A DNA stretch of 14,532 nucleotides from Actinomycetes bacterium. GTDB lineage: Bacteria; Actinomycetota; Acidimicrobiia; Acidimicrobiales; Acidimicrobiaceae. The DNA lies in assembly GCA_021833085.1 (NCBI GenBank), contig JAKBGL010000001.1:38137-52668 (forward strand). Reading direction: 5' to 3'. Under the pieces are notes generated by a model. The model made no database searches. It saw only the letters and a list, made by a program, of their open reading frames with translations, and was not told where the DNA came from. The translations under genes and the position numbers were made by a program. Below, piece after piece: positions 6,649 through 14,384 of this stretch (positions within the stretch are counted from its first letter, which is position 1; every line of letters starts with the position of its first letter).

Positions 6649-7617
6649 CTAACACACCTGTGCCTCAACCAAGGCCCCTCCAAGAAACTTGCCTGCACGC
6701 TCAACAGCTCTACGTGCCTCATCGACAAGCCCTTCCATCGAGAAAAACCCATGAATCATCGAGTCGTATCTCCAGAGATCGACCTCGATTCCGGCATCTT
6801 TAAGCGCGTCTGCAAAAGCAACGCCTTGGTCTCTTAGTGGATCATAGCCAGCTACTACAATCAACGTTTTCGGCATACGTGATAGGTCACTTGCTAATAA
6901 AATTGAGAACCGCGGATCTAACAGATCCTCCTCACCACGTAGGTACAACTCCCCAAACCACTGCATATCTTTAGCAGTAAGGAAGTAGCCTTCACTATTT
7001 TCATCATACGAAGGAAAACTTTCCTGGTGGAGACCGTCGGTCACGGGGTATGCCAGAAGAGCAAAGTCTATCTTCTCAACTTTTTCTGAAGCAAGATACG
7101 ACACAACAGCGGCCAAGTTACCCCCAGCAGAGTCACCTGCAACCGCAAGCGGAACCTTGGATAACGAACGGTTAGGACAAAGTTCTAATCGCTTTAGAAC
7201 TACATACTCAAAAGCATCAAAGGCGTCTTCCACCGCCGCAGGAAATTTATTTTCAGGCGCCAGCGCGTACTCCACTGATACAACCACAGACTTTGAATAC
7301 TTGGCCAGCGATCTAGCGAGTTGATCATGCGACTCTATGCTACCAAGAACAAAGCCGCCTCCATGGTAAAACACCGTTACCCCGACACATTCGCTAGGAG
7401 CTACGGGCCAATAAATCCGAATCGGGATCTCCCGGAATCTTCCGTTTATAACCTGTTCGTCGATCCTAGTTAGTGGTGTGCTATCTTTAGGTTGCAACCG
7501 TGCCATCAACTCTATACTCGCCCTGGCAGCCTCGACTCCCCCTGACGACAGATCAGCATCACCCACAATTTGCAAGGAGGCTAATAAGGATACGAGTTGG
7601 CTATCGAGTTTTGACAT
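6649..7617 (-). CDS. Alpha/beta hydrolase, HSL-like (family IV) carboxylesterase
   Basis: This is a 322-residue alpha/beta-hydrolase of the hormone-sensitive-lipase group. It has the oxyanion motif HGGGF at 85-89, the nucleophile motif GDSAGGN at 161-167 (S163), the catalytic aspartate D259 in GYDPLRD and histidine H289 in MIHGFF. YALAPENKFPAAVED after the HGGG motif is also typical. The expected reaction is hydrolysis of short-chain acyl esters; the natural substrate is unknown. The ATG start has an AAGG element 12 nt upstream, a rather long spacing. It is the last gene on the minus strand after larB-larC-reductase, separated from the reductase by 98 bp containing a small hairpin, so it may be a distal operon member or have its own promoter. 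Confidence 0.9.
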   Translation of the reverse strand: MSKLDSQLVSLLASLQIVGDADLSSGGVEAARASIELMARLQPKDSTPLTRIDEQVINGRFREIPIRIYWPVAPSECVGVTVFYHGGGFVLGSIESHDQLARSLAKYSKSVVVSVEYALAPENKFPAAVEDAFDAFEYVVLKRLELCPNRSLSKVPLAVAGDSAGGNLAAVVSYLASEKVEKIDFALLAYPVTDGLHQESFPSYDENSEGYFLTAKDMQWFGELYLRGEEDLLDPRFSILLASDLSRMPKTLIVVAGYDPLRDQGVAFADALKDAGIEVDLWRYDSMIHGFFSMEGLVDEARRAVERAGKFLGGALVEAQVC

Positions 7618-7657
7618 TTGCTAGTTCGTCCTTTCACCCGTTGTCACCATCTGTCTT

Positions 7658-7675
7658 TCTATGACAAATCATAGA
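7658..7675. repeat. Intercistronic dyad between reductase and esterase genes
   Basis: TCTATGA (7658-7664) and TCATAGA (7669-7675) form a perfect 7-bp hairpin with a 4-base loop. A 10-bp palindrome GAAAGCTTTC follows at 7690-7699. It lacks a T-run in the minus direction. It could be an operator, an mRNA-processing or stability hairpin, or chance. Confidence 0.4.
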
Positions 7676-7715
7676 TCGAAGAAATCAACGAAAGCTTTCA
7701 CCAGATAGAGTCTTA

Positions 7716-8639
7716 TTACTTCAAGAGTTCTCGCAGCTCTTCGATGTCACGTTCTGACAGCGTATGTTGTTGAGTATCAACGTTCGACCTTATCTGCTTT
7801 TTGGAGGTTGCACCTGCTATTACTGAGGAGACCTCCGCGGTGGCCAACAAGAAGGCAAAGGCTAAATCCAAAAGCCTCATGTCACGTTGCTCGGCAAATT
7901 GCTCAAGAGCTTCGATCAAGTCAAAGTTCGCTCGCTCCACTACCTCAGGACGACTTGAAAGACGAGTTCCCGCTGGAAGCTCCTCGCCTCTTTTAAACTT
8001 CCCTGTTAGCAACCCGGAGGCGAGAGGAAAAAACGGAAGCAATCCGACATTGAACTCTCTACACGCCGGCACTATCTCACTCTCAACATCACGTTCCAAT
8101 AGTGAGTACAGATTTTGAGCAGAGATAAACCTAGCGGCACCCAGCTCCTTTGCCAAAAGATCTGCTTGGGCAATCTGCCATCCTGAAAAGTTCGAGGATC
8201 CGATATAAAGAACCTTTCCCTCTCGAACTAGATCATTTAAAGCAGAAATAGTCTCGTCGATCGGCGTATGCGGATCCGGCCTGTGTAACTGATATAGGTC
8301 TAAGTAGTCAGTCTGGAGACGACGCAGAGATGCTTCAACCGCACGTTTTATGTACCTTCGCGATCCTAACGCAACATCACCGGTTCCCATATCCATTCCA
8401 AACTTCGATGCCAATACTACTTCGTCACGTCGGCCTTTTAGGATCTCGCCCATGAAGGTTTCAGATCCACCTCTATTTCCATAGATATCCGCCGTGTCGA
8501 AGAGATTAATTCCTGCGTCCAGTGCCTCAAAGATTACTTCGCGAGAACCATCCAAATCACAACGCGTTCCAAAGTTATTACATCCCAGACCTACCTCCGA
8601 TACCGTTAGGCCCGATCTACCAAGCTGCCTAAATCTCAT
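7716..8639 (-). CDS. Aldo/keto reductase family oxidoreductase
   Basis: This is a 307-residue (beta/alpha)8-barrel NAD(P)H oxidoreductase with the full catalytic tetrad: D48 in FDTAD, Y53 in IYG, K79 in ASKFG and H119 in QLHRPDP. GSSNFSGWQ and the C-terminal IAGATSKKQIRSNV match the cofactor-binding end of the family. I chose the ATG at 8639 because MRFRQLGRSGLTVSEVGLG is the canonical beginning and a GAGAGGG precedes it by about 5 nt; a TTG 30 bases upstream would add ten residues without a ribosome-binding site. The ATG lies inside the end of larC (11-bp overlap), implying co-translation with the NPN-cofactor genes. The carbonyl substrate is unknown. Confidence 0.9.
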   Translation of the reverse strand: MRFRQLGRSGLTVSEVGLGCNNFGTRCDLDGSREVIFEALDAGINLFDTADIYGNRGGSETFMGEILKGRRDEVVLASKFGMDMGTGDVALGSRRYIKRAVEASLRRLQTDYLDLYQLHRPDPHTPIDETISALNDLVREGKVLYIGSSNFSGWQIAQADLLAKELGAARFISAQNLYSLLERDVESEIVPACREFNVGLLPFFPLASGLLTGKFKRGEELPAGTRLSSRPEVVERANFDLIEALEQFAEQRDMRLLDLAFAFLLATAEVSSVIAGATSKKQIRSNVDTQQHTLSERDIEELRELLK

Positions 8640-9819
8640 CTTTTCCCTCTCGTTTACCTCTAAAGCCAACCATTGCCCTATTTATGATCTCTGAGACCGG
8701 TAGAGACAGTTTTTTTGCCGCTACGACTGCATCATCAAACTCCACCTTATGACCGAATCGTGTGTATTTGACGTTTACAGTTACGTCTTTAGCTACGTCG
8801 ACAAGTTCGAAGTCGTGGGGTACAACGTCTCTAGTTGCAGTAGTTATCCTCAGCCCTGGAGACCGAGTAGTTACATGGAGGCATTCTACTAACGTAGATA
8901 GATGAGACACTTTAGTTAAAACCGTAATCTCATATCCCGGCCTCGATTTCTTCCCCACAACTGGAGTTATCCAAGAGTCCAAAGCTCCTTGCGAGATCGT
9001 CTCCTCGACGATCAGTCCAAGCTCCTCACCGGATAAGTCATCTACATGAACTCCGATCATGTAGATCTCTTCTCGACCGTCTTGGACCCCCGCGTCTTCT
9101 AAGAGGTACGCGCTAAGAACTCCAGAGAGACCCGGTCTAACCTTATGGCCTGCACCGTAGCCAACACCGGTCAAGCTACCCCTTCCTTCACCATAGTGAT
9201 AGACCCCAGCTTCACTGAGCGTTGCCAACAAGACAGCGGCAGTAGGTGTCACGTACTCAAAAGCGTCATCAGTTAAAGTAACCGGGACCTTCGTTTTCTG
9301 AAGGAGCTCTACCACTACTGGAACTGGATTCGGATAGCGTCCATGAGAGATCTCAATCTGCGAACATCCAAGATTTAACTTAGAGCTTGTTATCTCATGC
9401 ACATTTAGACGGTCCAACAAGCTCAACACTCCCACAACATCGACAAAGGTATCTACAGAGCCGAGTTCGTGAAGGTGTACTTCTTGTAGGCCACCATGTA
9501 CCTTTACTTCAGCCGTACCTAAGATAGCAAACGCTCTTTGCGCGAGTTCTGTAACTATCGAGGTTCGAGGATTCAACTTGGCGAGTGTATCGATCATCTG
9601 ATCAAGAGTCATATTTCGATCTCCACCTGCGATACTCACCTTTGTGGCAGAGAGCGAAGAGCGATGAACTGTCTCGAAGATTACCTCGGCGTCCACTATC
9701 GATGCTACAGACGCTAGAGTCTTCTCAAGATCACTTCGATCTACAAATAGGTCCGACAAGGCCGCAATAAACATGTCCCCAGCGGCGCCGTTCGAAAGAT
9801 CAAGGTGGAGTCGCCTCAA
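8629..9819 (-). CDS. larC: LarC, nickel insertion protein for the NPN cofactor
   Basis: This 396-residue protein matches LarC (pyridinium-3,5-bisthiocarboxylate mononucleotide nickel chelatase, old DUF111). LarC inserts Ni into the pincer nucleotide using CTP. Landmarks are LDLSNGAAGDMFIAAL at the N-terminus, EVHLHELGSVDTFVDVVG at 113-130, YVTPTAAVLLATL and YGAGH in the middle, then the C-terminal domain after about residue 250. It is one uninterrupted frame, unlike Lactobacillus plantarum where larC is made by a frameshift from larC1 and larC2. The TTG start shares TTGA with the TGA stop of larB (4-bp overlap). The N-terminal DLSNGAAGDM differs slightly from the commoner DCFSGISGDM. Confidence 0.92.
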   Translation of the reverse strand: MRRLHLDLSNGAAGDMFIAALSDLFVDRSDLEKTLASVASIVDAEVIFETVHRSSLSATKVSIAGGDRNMTLDQMIDTLAKLNPRTSIVTELAQRAFAILGTAEVKVHGGLQEVHLHELGSVDTFVDVVGVLSLLDRLNVHEITSSKLNLGCSQIEISHGRYPNPVPVVVELLQKTKVPVTLTDDAFEYVTPTAAVLLATLSEAGVYHYGEGRGSLTGVGYGAGHKVRPGLSGVLSAYLLEDAGVQDGREEIYMIGVHVDDLSGEELGLIVEETISQGALDSWITPVVGKKSRPGYEITVLTKVSHLSTLVECLHVTTRSPGLRITTATRDVVPHDFELVDVAKDVTVNVKYTRFGHKVEFDDAVVAAKKLSLPVSEIINRAMVGFRGKREGKDEI

Positions 9820-10556
9820 GAAAGCGCCTCGATAGTAGGACTAGAACTCACCTTATTCACAACTCTAAATGCCGCGCATGCTGCTCCGAAGCCGTTGTCT
9901 ATACCCATCACCGAGACTCCTTGGGCACAAGACGACGTCATCGCTAAAAGTGCTGTCAATCCGTCAAAGGATGATCCGTATCCTGCCGACGTAGGAACCG
10001 CTACAATCGGTTGAGGAAGAAGACCACCAACCACCGATGCTAGTGCCCCTTCCATTCCAGCTACCACTACCACCACGTCAAAGTAATAGAGCTCAGGGAG
10101 TATCTCTAAAATGCGGTCAACGTGAGCAACTCCCACGTCAGCAAATACTTTAGCGTTGATACCGAGAGCGAACAGCGTACCTTTGCATTCATTCGCTACT
10201 CTTAAATCAGAAGTCCCTGCGGTAAGGATCGCCACCTCGGAGGAGATCGGTTCGGCCTCTCCTATCACGACCGTTCGATAACTCGATTCGTATATCGGAT
10301 CAGGAAAGATATGAATGCGATCCACGTCAACGTCGTCGATCACCTTGATCTCTTCGACAACATCATCCCTGCAACGCGTGATGATAACAGGATCACCACT
10401 ACTCAAGAGGTGGTGGTGAACAATCTCTACCACCTCTTGAGTAGTTTTTGACTGCGCGTAGATAGCTTCGGGCATCCCCAAACGTTGTTTACGAGCGAGA
10501 TCTACCCTCGCCACTACGTCTCGGCTCGTGCCGATGGAGAGACGTTCGTAGTTCAT
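9816..10556 (-). CDS. larB: LarB, pyridinium-3,5-biscarboxylic acid mononucleotide synthase
   Basis: This 246-residue protein is LarB, which carboxylates and hydrolyses nicotinic acid adenine dinucleotide to P2CMN, the first step of NPN-cofactor synthesis. The C-terminal two thirds form the PurE-like domain: ILTAGTSD at 110-117, AGMEGALASVVGGL at 166-179, PTSAGYGSSFDGLTALLAM at 188-206, then SCAQGVSV and IDNGFGAA. E169 and C210 appear to correspond to the catalytic Glu and Cys known in the L. plantarum enzyme; that mapping is from memory. The N-terminus is short but retains FARVD-like and KT..EVV segments. Its coding sequence contains the perfect 17-bp inverted repeat at 10398-10445. It is the first gene of the larB-larC-reductase set. 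The ATG has only a weak ribosome-binding site. Confidence 0.93.
   Translation of the reverse strand: MNYERLSIGTSRDVVARVDLARKQRLGMPEAIYAQSKTTQEVVEIVHHHLLSSGDPVIITRCRDDVVEEIKVIDDVDVDRIHIFPDPIYESSYRTVVIGEAEPISSEVAILTAGTSDLRVANECKGTLFALGINAKVFADVGVAHVDRILEILPELYYFDVVVVVAGMEGALASVVGGLLPQPIVAVPTSAGYGSSFDGLTALLAMTSSCAQGVSVMGIDNGFGAACAAFRVVNKVSSSPTIEALS
10398..10449 (+). terminator. Terminator-like perfect 17-bp hairpin inside larB
   Basis: The left arm 10398-10414 begins ACTACTCAAG and the right arm 10429-10445 ends CTTGAGTAGT. They are perfectly complementary over 17 bp with a 14-base loop. On the plus strand the stem is followed at once by T5 (10445-10449), the form of an intrinsic terminator, but it lies antisense within larB codons about 37-53 and no plus-strand gene precedes it. 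On the larB mRNA it is a stable hairpin early in the coding region. Confidence 0.5.
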
Positions 10557-10762
10557 CTTCTTTAGCCTAGCTGCAGGAACTTTGTTCCGTATGCTTGGGA
10601 TATCACATTCACGACGAAGCCTCTAAACGTTTGTCGACTCGCTTAAATCCATGCTCCTTCGCTTACGTTGCACGACAAAATACCGTCAAGAGTTGTGATG
10701 GGTTTCGAATTTGAGAATTTTAGGTCTAGGATCACTAGTGTGAGTTACGGGGAGGTGACCAA
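10557..10762. promoter_or_regulatory. Divergent larB / hisS intergenic region
   Basis: These 206 bp must carry the promoters of larB (minus) and hisS (plus), but no near-consensus -35/-10 pair stands out. A 13-bp dyad GGAAC-TTT-GTTCC at 10576-10588 lies about 20 bp from the larB start and is a candidate operator. I found no T-box-like element before hisS. Confidence 0.35.
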
Positions 10763-12037
10763 GTGAAATCATCGAAGCCTTTTAGAGGGATGAAGGATGT
10801 ACTACCCGGTGAGGTAGAGCGACGCAACGCTCTCCTTGGTGTAGTCCGCTCGATATATAGATCCCACGGCTATTTGGAGATCGAAACGCCAATCGTTGAG
10901 TCGCTTGACGTCCTCTTTGGTTCTGGCGGAGGAGAAAATGAAAAGCTAACATACAAGCTGTTGAAGCGTGGCGAGAAGCTAGATTTCAACGAAGCAACTT
11001 CGATAGACGATCTTGTTGACGGTGGTCTTCGTTTCGACCTCACCGTACCGCTTTGTCGGTTCTATGCAGAGAACCTCCATAGACTCCCCAAGCCTTTTAG
11101 ATCCATTCAGATTGGATCTTCCTTTAGAGCAGAAAGACCTCAAAGGGGTCGCTATCGTCAGTTTACCCAAGCCGATATCGATATCTTAGGGGATCCAACG
11201 GTGCTAGCTGAGATAGAGCTCATAACGGCATCTGGTCATGCGCTCCACAGTCTTGGCATAAACGAATTTACTGTTCATATAAACGACAGAAGAGCAGTAG
11301 ACCAGATTCTCCTCAAGTCAGGCGTAGAAGAGCACCAGCTTCAAGCTGCAATGATAGCACTCGATAAACTAGATAAAGTATCTCCAATCCAGGTAGTCGA
11401 AGAGATGCAGCAGCGAGGATTACCTATCAAAATTGCCGAGACAGTCGTAGATAGACTTAGTCAAGTCGCTCCACACAGAGTCTTTGACGCGCTATCCGAC
11501 TTAGGGGCGGAAGAGACCTCTATCTCTTCTCTGCAAAAGATTCATCAATACAGCGCACATGCAATAAAGGGCATGAAGGTCGTGGTCGACCCACTTTGTG
11601 TTCGCGGACTTGGATACTATACCTCAACTGTATTTGAAGTATCCCACGCTCTCTCTCCGAACTCCATTGCAGGCGGAGGACGATACGACAACATGCTTTC
11701 TAGGTTCGGGCTAGAGATTCCAGCTTGTGGAATCTCTTTAGGATTCGAGCGTATCCTCAACACCTTAGAAGAGTTGCAACTTGAACGGCCTAAAGGCGCT
11801 AAACGAATCTACGTAATCTTCGATCAAGACATTGAACTAGAGAATGCCTTGGCTGCATCTAGAGAGTATCGCAGAGCCGGATACTCTGTATCTTTGGTGT
11901 CACATAGACGCGGCTCGCGCTCGCCCATGAAACGGCTCGCTACCGAAGCTGAAGAGCTAAAGCGTCAAGGTTCTCTTGATGAATTTTGGTTTCAAACGCT
12001 CGGCGAAGACCCTGAACCTAGGCTTCTCATGCACTAA
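10763..12037 (+). CDS. hisS: Histidyl-tRNA synthetase
   Basis: This 424-residue class II aminoacyl-tRNA synthetase is of the usual bacterial HisRS length. It has the N-terminal FRGMKDVLPGE, RFDLTVP at 90-96, motif 2 FRAERPQRGRYRQF at 121-134, the histidine-specific RGLGYYTSTVFE at 281-292, GGGRYD at 304-309 and motif 3 GISLGFERI at 323-331. The anticodon-binding domain follows from about 347. It charges tRNA-His in the cytoplasm. The GTG start is fixed by a nearly perfect GGAGGTGA (10751-10758). All catalytic motifs are intact, so it should be functional. The C-terminal domain retains the typical SHRRGSRSPMKRL region. It is divergent from larB, with no functional link implied. Confidence 0.96.
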   Translation: MKSSKPFRGMKDVLPGEVERRNALLGVVRSIYRSHGYLEIETPIVESLDVLFGSGGGENEKLTYKLLKRGEKLDFNEATSIDDLVDGGLRFDLTVPLCRFYAENLHRLPKPFRSIQIGSSFRAERPQRGRYRQFTQADIDILGDPTVLAEIELITASGHALHSLGINEFTVHINDRRAVDQILLKSGVEEHQLQAAMIALDKLDKVSPIQVVEEMQQRGLPIKIAETVVDRLSQVAPHRVFDALSDLGAEETSISSLQKIHQYSAHAIKGMKVVVDPLCVRGLGYYTSTVFEVSHALSPNSIAGGGRYDNMLSRFGLEIPACGISLGFERILNTLEELQLERPKGAKRIYVIFDQDIELENALAASREYRRAGYSVSLVSHRRGSRSPMKRLATEAEELKRQGSLDEFWFQTLGEDPEPRLLMH

Positions 12038-12060
12038 AACACATCACATCATCCCGAATT

Positions 12061-12088
12061 TTCATAGTAACAACCAAATGTCTAATAT
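12061..12088 (+). promoter_or_regulatory. Possible promoter of the permease gene
   Basis: TTCATA (12061-12066) and TAATAT (12083-12088) are 16 bp apart in an AT-rich stretch about 104 bp before the permease start. The -10 is good and the -35 weak. No terminator was seen between hisS and the permease, so read-through is also possible. Confidence 0.3.
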
Positions 12089-12142
12089 CTTTACTGTTCA
12101 TTAACACAAAATAATCTTCATCGTTAGCAAACGCCTGCTAGA

Positions 12143-12165
12143 GATAAGAAGGATAATTTCTTATC
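12143..12165. promoter_or_regulatory. Dyad in the permease 5' leader
   Basis: GATAAGAA (12143-12150) and TTCTTATC (12158-12165) are perfect 8-bp arms with a 7-base centre, 17 bp before the AGGAGGG ribosome-binding site. It could be an operator or an mRNA hairpin controlling translation. No T-run follows it, so it is not a terminator. Confidence 0.4.
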
Positions 12166-12191
12166 AATTTCTATAAATTCTAGGAGGGTAA

Positions 12192-13634
12192 GTGACTGAT
12201 ACAGGCACGAAGGCCGATTCTAAAGAGAACGGTCTCAAGCGCGGTGTCTTGACGCTGTTCGACTCCGCAGTGATGGGTGTCGCCGGTGTTGCACCGGCCT
12301 ACTCAATAGCGGCGAGCACTGCTACGCTTTTCGGAGCCGTAGCGCTTGGAGGTCCAGCTGCACTTTTATACTGCGGAATCGCTATGTTTGGAATTGTTTG
12401 GGCTTTCAACTACCTTGGGAGGGTAGAGACCAACTCCGGCGCAAGCTACTCATGGGTTAGAAACGCACTTCACCCTCTGCTGGGATACATAGCTGGATGG
12501 GCACTCATCGTCTCAGCATTGATCTTTATGGTAGCGGGCTCGTTCCCGGCTGGATCTATAACGCTCGGGTTGTTCTCGACCTCTCTCGCCAATAGTACCT
12601 TGGCGGTAACGATACTAGGATCAGTATTTTTCTTGATCATGATAGTTGCAGTAGCAGCTGGTGTTACTATCACCACCAAGTTGCAAGTTATCATGTCTTC
12701 AATCGAGCTCGCACTTCTCGTACTATTTGCGGTTTTGATGCTCATCCACGGACATGACGCTCATGCCTTCTCTTGGAGTTGGTTCTCACCAAGTATCTTC
12801 CATGGATCTTCAGGATTCTTCGCGGGAGCGCTAGTTGCTGCTTTTTACTACTGGGGCTGGGACGTGACGGCAAACCTAAACGAAGAGACCAAAGCTGCTA
12901 AGGTAACTCCAGGAATCGGTGGAATAATAGGTGTCCTCGTGGTCTTCGCACTTTTTGAGGTCTTTACCGTAGGTTCTAACTTGATTCTTACAGCCAAAGA
13001 CATCAATAACAACTCGGGAGACGTTCTTGGTGTACTCGGACAGATCGTATGGCCAGGAATCGGCGGAAAGCTAGTCGTCATAGCGGTTATCCTCTCAACC
13101 GTGGCGACGTTGGAGACCACCATCATCCAAGTCACTCGAACGATGTTTTCAATGGGGCGTGACGGCACTTTACCTAGAGCTCTAGGTAAAGTACACCCAA
13201 AATGGAAAACCCCTTACATCGCGACCATCATCGTGGCTATCATCTCTGTCGGCATGTTCATAGGATCTAATTACATTGGTACGATCGGCAATATTCTTAC
13301 AGACGCCATCAACGCCATTGGTCTTCAGATCGCTATCTACTACAGCCTTGCTGGACTATCGGTCGTTGTCTTATACCGCAAGCAGCTTACAAAAAGTGTA
13401 AAGAACTTTATCTTTATGGGGCTCTGGCCACTCTCCGGAGCGGTGTTTATGGCCGTCATGTTTGTGAAGACGATCCCAGGACTAAACGCAACAACACTAT
13501 ACGTGGGATTAGGTGCTATGGCTCTAGGACTTATTCCAATGGCGATCTATTGGGCTAAAGGGCGACCTTACTTCAATACACCAACTAAGCAAGAGCGAGT
13601 TGCTCCAGACGAAGACACGTTAGTCTCCGCATAA
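12192..13634 (+). CDS. APC-superfamily amino-acid permease
   Basis: This 480-residue polytopic membrane protein of the amino acid-polyamine-organocation superfamily has about 12 hydrophobic segments. The first begins near residue 22 and carries the substrate-binding break GVAGVAPAYS, as is typical of TM1 in the family; NSGASYSWVR at 81-90 is the conserved loop after TM2. The N-terminal 18 and C-terminal 25 residues are polar and probably cytoplasmic. It should import amino acids or amines by proton symport or exchange across the cytoplasmic membrane; the substrate is not predictable. The GTG start follows AGGAGG by 4 nt. The gene is apparently monocistronic, with a strong terminator 23 bp after the stop. 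Nearby hisS does not show that the substrate is histidine. Confidence 0.92.
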   Translation: MTDTGTKADSKENGLKRGVLTLFDSAVMGVAGVAPAYSIAASTATLFGAVALGGPAALLYCGIAMFGIVWAFNYLGRVETNSGASYSWVRNALHPLLGYIAGWALIVSALIFMVAGSFPAGSITLGLFSTSLANSTLAVTILGSVFFLIMIVAVAAGVTITTKLQVIMSSIELALLVLFAVLMLIHGHDAHAFSWSWFSPSIFHGSSGFFAGALVAAFYYWGWDVTANLNEETKAAKVTPGIGGIIGVLVVFALFEVFTVGSNLILTAKDINNNSGDVLGVLGQIVWPGIGGKLVVIAVILSTVATLETTIIQVTRTMFSMGRDGTLPRALGKVHPKWKTPYIATIIVAIISVGMFIGSNYIGTIGNILTDAINAIGLQIAIYYSLAGLSVVVLYRKQLTKSVKNFIFMGLWPLSGAVFMAVMFVKTIPGLNATTLYVGLGAMALGLIPMAIYWAKGRPYFNTPTKQERVAPDEDTLVSA

Positions 13635-13656
13635 AAGCGCCTTAAAAGATAGAGAT

Positions 13657-13697
13657 AGAAACGAGCATGGAAACGTCTCCATGCTCGTTTCTCTTTA
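13657..13697 (+). terminator. Intrinsic terminator after the permease gene
   Basis: A 15-bp perfect stem (13657-13671 with 13678-13692), around GAGCATGGA and TCCATGCTC, closes a 6-base loop and is followed by a T-rich CTCTTT. It begins 23 bp after the permease stop codon. Confidence 0.85.
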
Positions 13698-13975
13698 CCA
13701 AAAGAACAGCATCCATGCACTTTTTATGAAGCGCAGATGTCCATCATAACGAAACATGAGATCAGATGAGCGCGTTAGCGACAAAACTAGCCCTAGCAGC
13801 TAACTCTAGTCGATTTAGTGGATCAGATCCCATGCTAAGGGTATAAAAATCCCAGTAGTGGTTTTGGCTTTTGTCTGTGTCTCAATACCAATCATTAGGT
13901 TTGTAAGAATCACGTAAATACATGCAATTGTATCCGCAGTATGATGCTGTGGATACATCGAGCAAAGGGCCAGCT
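13698..13975. other. Non-coding gap before the DUF6788-like gene
   Basis: I see no gene in these 278 bp. Small features are GGATC-A-GATCC near 13821, a separated pair GTTAGC (13774-13779) and GCTAAC (13799-13804), and TATAAA near 13844, which might be a -10 box for the downstream gene. No clear insertion-sequence end is recognisable. Confidence 0.4.
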
Positions 13976-14317
13976 ATGGAGCTGGACGAACGGTATCAGA
14001 GGAGACTTACTGAAATAGCATCTGAGCTGTCATCGATTGGGCTAAGTGTTCCTGGATCTCTAACGGTTCGCAGTTATAGATGCGGTAAAGCCGGATGCAG
14101 TTGTCAAAGTGATGAATCAAAACTACACGGTCCCTATATCTCCTGGACCAGAAAGATAAGCGGCAAAACTGTAACCAGGCTACTCAGCCAGGAACAATTT
14201 GACGAGTACCAGCAGTATTTTGACAACGCCAAACGTCTTCGGGAACTGGTACGCGAGATTGAGGTAATTTCACTTGAAATAGTGGAGAAAGACCCGAGGT
14301 GGAAAGCAAAAGACTAG
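13976..14317 (+). CDS. DUF6788-like small Cys-motif protein
   Basis: This 113-residue protein has the pattern VPGSLTVRSYRCGKAGCSC with C36, C41 and C43, then LHGPYISWTRKISGKTVTRLLS and a C-terminal helical region. I recognise this from memory as the DUF6788 type, often met near transposases and other mobile genes. The Cys cluster plus H51 suggests a small zinc-binding domain; the function is unknown. I chose the ATG at 13976 because AAAGGG lies 6 nt before it; an ATG at 13922 would add 18 residues without a ribosome-binding site. The gene stands after a strong terminator and before a recombinase-like frame, so this end of the window may be the edge of a mobile element. Confidence 0.7.
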   Translation: MELDERYQRRLTEIASELSSIGLSVPGSLTVRSYRCGKAGCSCQSDESKLHGPYISWTRKISGKTVTRLLSQEQFDEYQQYFDNAKRLRELVREIEVISLEIVEKDPRWKAKD

Positions 14318-14361
14318 ATCATCGCCCCGCCTCTGTAGCTAGGCATTAGCGGGTTTCTATG

Positions 14362-14384
14362 AGTCAAATGGGCCGCATTTGACT
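14362..14384. repeat. Perfect 9-bp inverted repeat
   Basis: AGTCAAATG (14362-14370) and CATTTGACT (14376-14384) flank a 5-base GGCCG centre. It lies 44 bp after the DUF6788-like gene and covers the beginning of the recombinase-like frame. There is no T-run, so it may be an operator, a recombination or transposon-end site, or a hairpin on mRNA. Confidence 0.7.

Noticed and set aside
7801..8118. 105-codon plus-strand ORF inside the aldo/keto reductase gene
   Set aside because: Antisense to a gene with a complete catalytic tetrad; low-complexity Ser/Arg/Lys composition typical of a shadow frame.
10557..10762. T-box or other amino-acid riboswitch before hisS
   Set aside because: No T-box consensus bulge or terminator/antiterminator pair could be recognised in the 206-bp region.
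12848..13168. 106-codon minus-strand ORF inside the permease gene
   Set aside because: It is a shadow frame opposite a clear membrane-protein coding region, with no ribosome-binding site and no recognisable protein.
13698..13975. Insertion-sequence end or attachment site before the DUF6788-like gene
   Set aside because: Short separated GTTAGC/GCTAAC and GGATC dyads exist, but no matching terminal repeat or target duplication is visible within the window.
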